From the NCBI GenBank assembly GCA_900772675.1, contig CAAGRM010000006.1, forward strand, positions 1 to 6,007: 6,007 bases of DNA. The letters run 5' to 3'. Positions 1-5,562 of the stretch are shown here, piece after piece; the first letter of the stretch is position 1, and every line of letters begins with the position of its first letter. The notes below the pieces were generated by a model. The model saw nothing but the letters and a program-made list of their open reading frames with translations. It did no database searches and was not told the DNA's origin. Position numbers and translations under genes: made by a program. This DNA is from Lachnospiraceae bacterium. Lineage in GTDB: Bacteria > Bacillota > Clostridia > Lachnospirales > Lachnospiraceae.

Positions 1-29
1 CCTTTTTCAAGTAATTCATTTTTTCTCAT
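1..29 (-). other. Possible start of a next reading frame, or out-of-frame remainder of the methyltransferase (cut by window edge)
   Basis: At the left edge two minus-strand ATGs lie in frames different from the methyltransferase. One at 19-17 overlaps its TGA stop as ATGA and reads MNYLKK before the window ends. Another at 29-27 reads MRKNELLEKG. An AGGGA element lies about 11 nt before the first ATG, a plausible ribosome binding site. The pattern fits a translationally coupled downstream gene. It also fits a frameshift that cuts the methyltransferase from its C-terminal half, since LLEKG resembles the segment that usually follows in RsmF-like proteins. Too little sequence is present to decide. 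Confidence 0.25.
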
Positions 30-918
30 TTCCCTGTGACTCATCTCCCTTCATCCGCTGCGGAAAAATGTGAACACAGCCGGAAAGATCACGTCCATTC
101 ACCGATACCCCGGGTGCAAAGCCCTCATAGCCCGGCATCACTTCCTGCACTTCCATATCCGGATGTGTCTCAAGCAGCTCTGCAATGACCTCCTCGTTTT
201 CCCGGATGGAAAACGTACAGGTAGAGTACAACAGCATGCCGCCCGCTGCAAGCATCTGATATGCCTGTTCTATCAGTTTTTTCTGAATCGGTACGTAATG
301 CTCCGGCCCATTCTCACTGTAATAGCGCATCATGGAGCTTTCTTTTCGGAACATTCCCTCCCCGGAGCACGGCGCATCAAGAAGAATTTTGTCAAAAAAT
401 GCCGGATACGCAGATACTAGTTTTTCCGGATCCTCGCTTGTCACAAGAACACGTCCCACACCCTGGATTTCCAGGTTGCGCAGCAGCGCCTTCGCCCTCG
501 AATTGCTGATATCATTTGCAAGCAGCATACCACCCGCTCCAATCCTGCTTCCAAGCTCTGTCGCCTTTCCGCCCGGTGCCGCACAGAGATCCAGCACGCG
601 GTCATCCGGTTCTATGGGCAGACGGGATGCCGGTGTCATTGCACTCGGCTCCTGCAGATAGTAAAGACCAGCATAATAGTCTCCGTCCTTCGCCGGATTG
701 CAGCTCTCCTCATCGTAATAAAATCCGTTCGGAATCCACGGAACCTTCTGCAGCGGAAAATCTGTCCGCCGCAGAAAATCTTCTGTCGAAATTTTTCCGT
801 TGTTTACCCGCAATCCTCTATGTACCGCCTCGTCAAATGTCTTGCGGTATGCCTCGTATTCATCCTCCCCGAGCAGCTGTTTCATCTCCTGCTCAAAGGC
901 TTCCGGCAGTGTGATCAT
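16..918 (-). CDS. RsmB/NOP (NOL1/NOP2/sun, RsmF/YebU-like) family RNA cytosine-C5 methyltransferase, lacking the usual C-terminal domains
   Basis: This is a 300-residue SAM-dependent RNA m5C methyltransferase, expected to modify rRNA (RsmF-like) or tRNA in the cytosol. The N-terminal 90 residues carry the RNA-binding part typical of the family (GLRVN at 35-39, YYLQEPSAM at 86-94). The Rossmann domain follows, with motif I DLCAAPGGK (110-118), motif IV DAPCSGEG (181-188, Cys184) and motif VI STCTFS with Cys234. In this family the motif VI Cys is the nucleophile and the motif IV Cys assists product release. I chose ATG at 918 because AAAGGGG lies 9 nt upstream. An in-frame ATG at 978 would overlap relQ by 44 nt and lacks that support. 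The gene starts 16 bp after the relQ stop, so the two are probably co-transcribed. Firmicutes homologues are usually about 450 residues, and after the FPQRMKG segment they normally continue into an RsmF C-terminal region. Here the frame ends 9 residues later, so it is either a naturally short member or a frameshifted gene. The family call is firm; the exact target base is not known. Confidence 0.92.
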   Translation of the reverse strand: MITLPEAFEQEMKQLLGEDEYEAYRKTFDEAVHRGLRVNNGKISTEDFLRRTDFPLQKVPWIPNGFYYDEESCNPAKDGDYYAGLYYLQEPSAMTPASRLPIEPDDRVLDLCAAPGGKATELGSRIGAGGMLLANDISNSRAKALLRNLEIQGVGRVLVTSEDPEKLVSAYPAFFDKILLDAPCSGEGMFRKESSMMRYYSENGPEHYVPIQKKLIEQAYQMLAAGGMLLYSTCTFSIRENEEVIAELLETHPDMEVQEVMPGYEGFAPGVSVNGRDLSGCVHIFPQRMKGDESQGNEKK

Positions 919-934
919 ATCCGTTTTCCCCTTT

Positions 935-1747
935 TTAAAGTTCGTCTGTAATTGCCTGCGCACGGTATCCTTCCGCAATCAGATCCAGTTCCTTATGGAA
1001 CCGTTTTAACTCCTGCATATCGTTTTGCGCATAAATATGATAAAATTCGTCCTGAATTTTTTCAACCTCACGCTTATTCGTAAGCTTGTAAAGGTTTTCG
1101 ATATTATTTAAGATATCTGTAATCAGATTTCGCTGTATCTGCGAAGAGTTCTGCGCATCCATGATTTCACTCCGCACAGACGACATCTCATTGTCCAGTA
1201 CAATAATTGCTTTTGCTGCAGCACTCAGGCGTTCCCTGATATGATCCGGAATATTTGCCTTATACTTATACTGCAGTGAATGTTCAATCGTAGCCCAGAA
1301 ATCCATTGCCATCGTTCGGATCTGAATTTCCACCTGAATGCGTCTCGGACCGTTCATCGTCTCCACCATATAATAGACGATCAGATGATAGCTTCGGTAA
1401 CCGCTATCCTTCATATGGCGGATATAATCTTTTTCACTTTTGATTTCGATGTCTGATCTTTTCTGAATCAAATCAGCGACCTTTTCAATATCCTCAACAA
1501 ACTGGCAGATAATACGGATGCCCGCGATGTCTTCTACCTGTTCCTCCATCTCCTCCGGCGGAATGTTCTTTCTCTGCATCTTTTCCAGAATGCTCGAAAC
1601 ACTCTTTACACGGCCGCTTACGCTCTCGATCGGAGAATACAGCCCTTTTCCGTGGTGCTCCTTGATAAGATGTCGGAATTTCACCTGTAGTTCCTTTACA
1701 GCCAGCTCATATGGTTCCAGAATCTCATGCCATAACAGTATGTCCAT
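935..1747 (-). CDS. relQ: Small alarmone synthetase, RelQ/YjbM-type GTP pyrophosphokinase
   Basis: This 270-residue cytosolic enzyme transfers pyrophosphate from ATP to GTP or GDP to make (p)ppGpp, the stringent-response alarmone. It has only the synthetase domain: no HD hydrolase domain precedes it and no TGS/ACT domains follow, so it is a small alarmone synthetase and not a long Rel. Visible motifs are GRVKSVSSILEK (45-56, ATP pocket), DIAGIRI (73-79, metal-site Asp73), the G-loop SGYRSYH (115-121) and VEIQIRT (139-145, catalytic Glu140). WATIEHSLQYKY (151-162) follows, as in RelQ. It aligns by memory almost without gaps to B. subtilis YjbM (about 211 residues) from its first residues, supporting the ATG at 1747; AAGGAG lies 10 nt upstream. 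About 60-70 extra C-terminal residues (from about 200) form a charged, probably helical extension absent from YjbM. It likely forms a transcription unit with the methyltransferase 16 bp downstream. The 157-bp gap before it suggests its own promoter, although I see no strong consensus. Confidence 0.93.
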   Translation of the reverse strand: MDILLWHEILEPYELAVKELQVKFRHLIKEHHGKGLYSPIESVSGRVKSVSSILEKMQRKNIPPEEMEEQVEDIAGIRIICQFVEDIEKVADLIQKRSDIEIKSEKDYIRHMKDSGYRSYHLIVYYMVETMNGPRRIQVEIQIRTMAMDFWATIEHSLQYKYKANIPDHIRERLSAAAKAIIVLDNEMSSVRSEIMDAQNSSQIQRNLITDILNNIENLYKLTNKREVEKIQDEFYHIYAQNDMQELKRFHKELDLIAEGYRAQAITDEL

Positions 1748-1904
1748 GTCCCCTAATCTCCTTTTTTGTTTCTGTTTTCAGTCATTTTTCTTATCGAATG
1801 GTAAATGTGTCCGAAGATCCGATCCCACCCTATTATCTTTATGTCTTTATCTTCTGTTTTATGACTGTTTTTCAGAAACTTTTTTAAGCTGACGTGGGTT
1901 GCTT
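1748..1904. other. 157-bp intergenic region between pepD and relQ
   Basis: This AT-rich spacer holds no gene I would support. On the minus strand there is a GATAAT at about 1832-1837 that could be a -10 box for relQ, but nothing resembling TTGACA lies 16-18 nt upstream. No stem with a T-run strong enough for a terminator is seen after the pepD stop; the best is a 4-bp AAGC/GCTT pair. Only the relQ ribosome binding site (AAGGAG, 1758-1763) is clear. Confidence 0.4.
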
Positions 1905-3365
1905 TTACGCCGGCTGTCTTGAAAGCTGCTCCAGAACGCGGCACAGATACCGGTACGTTCTCTCCACAGAGGAAATGGAAAGCCGCTCTTCTGTGGTGTG
2001 GATGTCCTTCATATCCGGTCCGAAAGAGACGCAGTCAAGTCCCGGAAGTTTTTCGTAGAACAGACCACACTCCAGACCCGCATGAATCGCCTCGACTGCC
2101 GGTTTTTCTCCGTACATTGCCTCATACTCAGCCACCATCAGGTCGCGGAGTGCTGAATTCTCTTTATACTCCCATGCCGGATAAGCACCTTCCGCATGAA
2201 ACTCGCCGCCGAGAAATCCAATCAGATACTCCAGTTTATCAGAAACTGCTTCTCTGGCGCTTCCTACGGAGCTTCGCACACTTGCACATGCATGAAGGTG
2301 ATCCGGCTCTAACTTCAAAATACCAAGGTTCAGGGAGGTTTCTACAAGTCCCGGAATCTGACCGCTCATCTTCTGTACACCGTTTGGAAGATTCATCAGG
2401 AAAAAGACCGTTTTCTGGAGACTGACCGGATGAAGTGCCGGTGAAGCACCTTCGCCGGTTTTCTCGATGGAGACGGTGATACCGTCATCGGTTCCACGAT
2501 ACTCACTGTGAAGATTTGCAGTAAAGCGCTCTGCTTCCTCCTTTAAAATCTCTTTCTCGCCGCCGTCAATTGCAAGCACCATACGGGTTGTCCGCGGAAT
2601 TGCATTGTCTTTTAAGCCGCCTTCCAGTTCAATGAGTGCATAGTCCATCTTTCCTGCCAGCTCATACAGAAAACGACCAGCAAGAATGTTGGAATTGGCG
2701 CGGTTTTTATGAATCTCCATGCCGGAATGACCACCTGCAAGACCGGAAATTGTCACTTCCATCTGCTCTCCCATTACTTCGTTTCGGCGCACCGGCAGAT
2801 CCATCATGGCTGTCATACCTCCTGCGCACGATACGATAAGGATGCCTTCTTTCTCGGAATCCATATTTAACAGCGTTCTGCCCTTTAACTCACCGCCATT
2901 GAGCGCTGCAGCGCCAAGCAGTCCGATTTCCTCATCTGTTGTAATCAGGGCTTCCAGAGCCGGAAGCTGCATAGTATTCGATTCCAGCACTGCCAGTATG
3001 TAGGCAACTGCAATGCCGTCGTCGCCACCAAGCGTTGTATCCTCTGCATAAATTTCATCACCATCGATGTGAAGTTTCAGTCCGTCTCTTGTAAAATCAT
3101 GGCTGCTGCCCGGCTTCTTTTCACAGACCATATCACAGTGTCCCTGCAGAATCACGGTCGGAGCCCCTTCACATCCTGTCGATGCCGGCCGGCGGATAAT
3201 CACATTGTTGGAATCGTCCTGATACCAGGATAAATTATGGTCTTTGGCAAATTGTACCAGATAATCACTCACTTCTTTTGTATTCCCGGAGCCGTGCGGA
3301 ATGCGGCAAAGCTCTTCAAAATAGTAGAATACCCGTTCCGGGTTCAAACCTGCTAATACGCTCAT
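1905..3365 (-). CDS. pepD: Aminoacyl-histidine dipeptidase (Xaa-His dipeptidase, M20C family)
   Basis: This 486-residue di-zinc exopeptidase hydrolyses dipeptides, classically those with C-terminal His such as carnosine-like and Xaa-His substrates, and contributes to cytosolic peptide turnover. Its length matches E. coli PepD (about 485). The metal and catalytic set is complete: GHCDM with zinc His76 and Asp78, GGDDG with bridging Asp115, TTDEEIG with general-base Glu145 and zinc Glu146, NMDSEKE with Asp169, and DIHTTEE with His456. The lid/dimerisation domain, roughly residues 195-385, interrupts the catalytic domain and contains GLAGGHSGMEIH (208-219), a family hallmark. No signal peptide is seen. 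The ATG at 3365 has GGGAG 8 nt upstream and gives the normal N-terminus (LNPERVFYYFEELCRIPHGS). It is transcribed divergently from the YlbJ-like gene. There is no clear intrinsic terminator after its TAA, so read-through into relQ is possible. Confidence 0.96.
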   Translation of the reverse strand: MSVLAGLNPERVFYYFEELCRIPHGSGNTKEVSDYLVQFAKDHNLSWYQDDSNNVIIRRPASTGCEGAPTVILQGHCDMVCEKKPGSSHDFTRDGLKLHIDGDEIYAEDTTLGGDDGIAVAYILAVLESNTMQLPALEALITTDEEIGLLGAAALNGGELKGRTLLNMDSEKEGILIVSCAGGMTAMMDLPVRRNEVMGEQMEVTISGLAGGHSGMEIHKNRANSNILAGRFLYELAGKMDYALIELEGGLKDNAIPRTTRMVLAIDGGEKEILKEEAERFTANLHSEYRGTDDGITVSIEKTGEGASPALHPVSLQKTVFFLMNLPNGVQKMSGQIPGLVETSLNLGILKLEPDHLHACASVRSSVGSAREAVSDKLEYLIGFLGGEFHAEGAYPAWEYKENSALRDLMVAEYEAMYGEKPAVEAIHAGLECGLFYEKLPGLDCVSFGPDMKDIHTTEERLSISSVERTYRYLCRVLEQLSRQPA

Positions 3366-3487
3366 TTTTTCTTCTCCCGTCTTCTTTTTTTCCTGTTCTT
3401 TTCATATCTTATGTTACAGTTCCATGGTTTTCTTCAAATGCTATCCGCCGGAACCATCTATTTTTTGCAGGGAGGGGTACAAAGCAC
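3366..3487. promoter_or_regulatory. Divergent promoter/leader region between pepD (minus) and the YlbJ-like gene (plus)
   Basis: This 122-bp spacer must hold the start signals of both divergent genes. For pepD, a TTGAAG (3432-3437 on the minus strand) with weak -10 candidates around 3408-3416 is the best I can see; spacing and match are poor. For the plus gene, T-rich sequence with TATCTT/TATGTT around 3405-3416 is the best -10 area. The strong ribosome binding sites are clear: GGGAG at 3374-3378 for pepD and GGGAGGGG near 3470-3477 for the plus gene. The assignment as a promoter region rests mainly on gene layout. Confidence 0.35.
3424..3466 (+). terminator. Weak stem followed by T-run in the leader of the YlbJ-like gene (possible attenuator)
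   Basis: ATGGTT (3424-3429) is the exact reverse complement of AACCAT (3452-3457). The stem can extend by two G-T pairs, with a loop of about 18-22 nt, and the 3' arm is followed closely by CTATTTTTT. The shape is that of an intrinsic terminator or attenuator on the plus strand, ending about 20 nt before the ATG of the YlbJ-like gene. The stem is short, its loop is large, and a competing GTTCC/GGAAC pair (3419-3423 with 3450-3454) is possible, so it may be chance. Confidence 0.2.
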
Positions 3488-4438
3488 ATGAACAAATCGC
3501 TTCTTTTCGCTTCTTCCCTGCTTCTTTTTTTCTGTCTTCTTATTTTTCCCGCGCGAACCTTTTCCTATGCCTGCGAAGGCGTCAATCTCTGGTTTCACAC
3601 AATTCTTCCATCACTTCTTCCGTTTCTGATCCTGACCTCTCTTCTGCTTGCATCCGATGCGTCGCAACTGCTTCCCGACTGCGCGGAATCCTTTTTGATG
3701 GCTGTTTTCGGCCTTTCTCCAGGAGGTTTTTATGCTCTTTTTCTCGGACTTTTCTGTGGCTTCCCGATGGGAGCACGCATCATTGCACAGCTCTATGACT
3801 CACATGAAATTGACCGGAATGAAGCTTGCTATCTTTTAACCTTCAGCAGCAGCCCAAGCCCCGCCTTTTTATCTTCCTACGTTGTTTTAACTGCTTTTTC
3901 CGGGCACATATCTCCCGTTTTCGTTTTTGGCGTGCTGTACGCCTCCGATTTTCTTACCGGACTTTTGTTTCGCTTTGTCTTCCATCGTTTTCGTTCTGTT
4001 CCCTCTTCGTCTTGCGGAACCTATTCGATGGAAAAAAAAGAGATGCCAAAACAGACTTCCAAAGGAAACCTGCTGGACACCTCTATCATGAACGGATTTG
4101 AAATCATTACACAGCTTGGCGGATACATCATCCTCTTTTCCATTCTGTCCGGACTTCTGATGGATCTGCATCCATTTGGTTCTGCCACACCTCTGTTCTG
4201 CGGCATACTGGAACTTACCACAGGAATTTCGCAGCTTGCCGCGTCATCCCTTCCTTTCTCCGGAAAAGTTTCTGTTATCCTTGCCTGTGCTGCCTTCGGC
4301 GGTCTCTCGGTTACTGCTCAGACGAACTGTATGATCCATACCAGCGGTCTGCCTCTCTGGCCGTATCTTGCCGGAAAGCTCTGCTGTGCTGTTTTCGCAG
4401 GAATACTTAGTTTATTCCTCTTCGCTTTCCTCTTCTGA
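3488..4438 (+). CDS. YlbJ-like polytopic membrane protein (nucleoside recognition/Gate domain family)
   Basis: This 316-residue integral membrane protein has about eight hydrophobic segments (roughly 5-25, 35-56, 67-92, 116-139, 143-165, 203-226, 258-278 and 292-315). A charged loop at about 168-197 splits it into two halves. The segments GVNLWFHTILPSLLPFLI (31-48), GFPMGARIIAQLYDS (91-105, then a Glu/Arg/Asn-Glu-Ala stretch and TFSSSPSPAF) and FGGLSVTAQTN (270-280) match the YlbJ pattern by memory. YlbJ is linked to spore formation in B. subtilis, but its transported substrate is unknown. B. subtilis YlbJ is about 408 residues, so this is a compact member. ATG at 3488 follows GGGAGGGG with 10-nt spacing; an in-frame ATG at 3278 lies inside pepD and is rejected. 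The location next to coaD and rsmD matches B. subtilis ylbH-ylbI-ylbJ, but here the gene is convergent to them. Its last 27 nt overlap the end of the coiled-coil gene. Family membership is fairly sure; a sporulation role is inference. Confidence 0.82.
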   Translation: MNKSLLFASSLLLFFCLLIFPARTFSYACEGVNLWFHTILPSLLPFLILTSLLLASDASQLLPDCAESFLMAVFGLSPGGFYALFLGLFCGFPMGARIIAQLYDSHEIDRNEACYLLTFSSSPSPAFLSSYVVLTAFSGHISPVFVFGVLYASDFLTGLLFRFVFHRFRSVPSSSCGTYSMEKKEMPKQTSKGNLLDTSIMNGFEIITQLGGYIILFSILSGLLMDLHPFGSATPLFCGILELTTGISQLAASSLPFSGKVSVILACAAFGGLSVTAQTNCMIHTSGLPLWPYLAGKLCCAVFAGILSLFLFAFLF

Positions 4439-5038
4439 TGCCGGATCATATTCCGGTACTACAATATCCTCTTTCGGCTGTTCTTCCGGTGCCGCACTGC
4501 CCTGCGGAGCAAGCTCGCTTCTGTTCTGCACAACCGTATTGTAGCAGCTGGTCAGTGATTCTACAAAGCCTTTGTATTTCTCGCCCGCATCATTTAATGT
4601 TGTTGTCATAATATTGCTCAAATTGGCAAGCATATCATCGGTGTATCCGATCGCGCCAAGGCGAATGCTGTTTGCATCGTTTGTAGCAGCATCCAGGATT
4701 TCCTGCGCCTGCTGATTTGCGTTGTTAACCGTTTCATTTGCCTGCGCATATGCAGTCTGCATCACTTCACTCTGCTCTACCATTTCTCTTGCTTTTGCCT
4801 GTGCTTCTGCAATGATTGCATCTGCTTTATTCTGTGCATCTGCCAGAATCGCATCTTTATTGCTGATGATCTTCTGATACCGTTTGATTTCATCCGGTGT
4901 TTTCAGACGAAGCTCACGGAGAAGCTCTTCTAACTCTTCTTTATTTACAACAATTTTGGTGGTAGACAGCGGCTGATATTTACAGCTCTCCACGTACTCC
5001 TCAATTTCTTCAATGATCTGTTCAATTCTGCTGCTCAT
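4412..5038 (-). CDS. Conserved coiled-coil protein of unknown function (often annotated as ATPase/ATP synthase subunit-like)
   Basis: This is a 208-residue soluble protein with no signal peptide, membrane segment or nucleotide-binding motif. The N-terminus (SSRIEQIIEEIEEYVESCKYQPLS, about 2-25) is followed by a hydrophobic NKEELEELLRELRLKTPDEI stretch (32-51) like the short N-terminal helical part of DivIVA/GpsB- or SepF-associated coiled-coil proteins. Residues about 52-125 are an Ala/Gln/Glu-rich long coiled coil (DAQNKADAIIAEAQAKARE, 67-85) of the kind that resembles ATP synthase b or V-type H subunits by composition only. A second helical part runs to about 175. The tail (about 176-208) is Pro/Glu/Asp-rich, ending EEESEEE. 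The start at 5038 has AAGGAG 7 nt upstream, and that site overlaps the coaD stop codon (TAAGGAG), implying coupling in the rsmD-coaD operon. I recognise it as a recurrent Lachnospiraceae neighbour of coaD. The function is unknown; a scaffold or cell-division/envelope role is only a guess. Confidence 0.85.
   Translation of the reverse strand: MSSRIEQIIEEIEEYVESCKYQPLSTTKIVVNKEELEELLRELRLKTPDEIKRYQKIISNKDAILADAQNKADAIIAEAQAKAREMVEQSEVMQTAYAQANETVNNANQQAQEILDAATNDANSIRLGAIGYTDDMLANLSNIMTTTLNDAGEKYKGFVESLTSCYNTVVQNRSELAPQGSAAPEEQPKEDIVVPEYDPASEEESEEE
4439..4458 (+). other. Short inverted repeat directly after the YlbJ-like stop codon
   Basis: TGCCGGA (4439-4445) and TCCGGTA (4452-4458) form a 7-bp stem with one G-T pair and a 6-nt loop. 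It starts immediately after the TGA of the plus-strand gene. No T-run follows on either strand, so it is not a standard intrinsic terminator. The sequence also lies within the coding part of the convergent coiled-coil gene, so codon use alone could explain it. Confidence 0.25.
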
Positions 5039-5049
5039 TTTAATTCTCC

Positions 5050-5562
5050 TTATCTTTTATCCTGCGATGTCCCTTCTGAATTTCGGGCGGCATACTTCGA
5101 ACGGATTTCTTCTTCCACGAAATCCGGAACGAACTTATGAATGTCGCCGCCAAAAGCAGCTACTTCTTTTACTACCGTTGAGCTGAGATATGCATACTCA
5201 AGCGAAGTAATCAGAAACGTGGTATCTACTTCCGGTTCCAGAACACGATTGGTCTGTGCCATCTGCAGTTCATATTCAAAGTCTGTGATCGCGCGGAGTC
5301 CACGGACGATCGTATGCGCCTGACATTCCTTTGCAAAATCAACGGCAAGTCCGCTAAAGGAACGAACCTCAACATTCGGAATGTCTTTGGTCGCTTTCTT
5401 TAGTATATTAACACGTTCTTCCACAGAAAACAACGGAGATTTTGAGGAATTATGTAAAACTCCCACGATTACGCAGTCAAAAAGCTTGGATGCACGCAAA
5501 ATAACATCAAGATGTCCATACGTTACAGGGTCAAAAGTTCCCGGGTATACGGCTGTTTTCAT
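5050..5562 (-). CDS. coaD: Phosphopantetheine adenylyltransferase (PPAT)
   Basis: This 170-residue cytosolic enzyme catalyses the penultimate step of coenzyme A synthesis, ATP + 4'-phosphopantetheine to dephospho-CoA + PPi. Family marks are [12 protein letters not shown] (6-17) with the nucleotidyltransferase TxGH motif (Thr14, His17), the Arg of [13 protein letters not shown] (86-97), QMAQTN (100-105), and the C-terminal nucleotide-binding YLSSTVVKE (125-133), the counterpart of ISSTxVRE. The length is slightly more than the usual 159-165 because of a polar tail after about residue 155. ATG at 5562 overlaps the rsmD stop (ATGA), and AAAGGAG (5573-5579) lies 10 nt upstream, so the two are translationally coupled. 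It corresponds to B. subtilis ylbI. The next gene in the operon begins 11 nt after its TAA. Confidence 0.98.
   Translation of the reverse strand: MKTAVYPGTFDPVTYGHLDVILRASKLFDCVIVGVLHNSSKSPLFSVEERVNILKKATKDIPNVEVRSFSGLAVDFAKECQAHTIVRGLRAITDFEYELQMAQTNRVLEPEVDTTFLITSLEYAYLSSTVVKEVAAFGGDIHKFVPDFVEEEIRSKYAARNSEGTSQDKR

Noticed and set aside
919..978. Longer start of the methyltransferase at 978
   Set aside because: It would overlap the relQ 3' end by 44 nt. AAAGGGG positioned 9 nt before ATG 918 and family N-terminal similarity (LPEAF near the start) favour 918.
1860..1904. Intrinsic terminator after pepD
   Set aside because: Only a 4-bp AAGC/GCTT pair and a 3-bp CTG/CAG pair are visible on the minus strand, too weak to support a terminator.
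1753..1944. 63-codon minus-strand frame between pepD and relQ
   Set aside because: Its ATG lies inside the pepD coding end, it has no convincing SD, its composition is Lys/Ile-rich like noncoding AT-rich DNA translated, and it matches no family I know.
1919..2425. 168-codon plus-strand frame inside pepD, and similar plus-strand frames at 70-420, 332-661, 516-914 and 1518-1892
   Set aside because: They are antisense to well-supported genes with complete catalytic motifs, show no domain pattern of their own, and have compositions expected from reverse-complement coding sequence.
3278..3487. Upstream extension of the YlbJ-like gene from an in-frame ATG at 3278
   Set aside because: The extension overlaps the pepD start region antisense, and the strong GGGAGGGG site 10 nt before ATG 3488 marks a better start that begins a proper first membrane segment.
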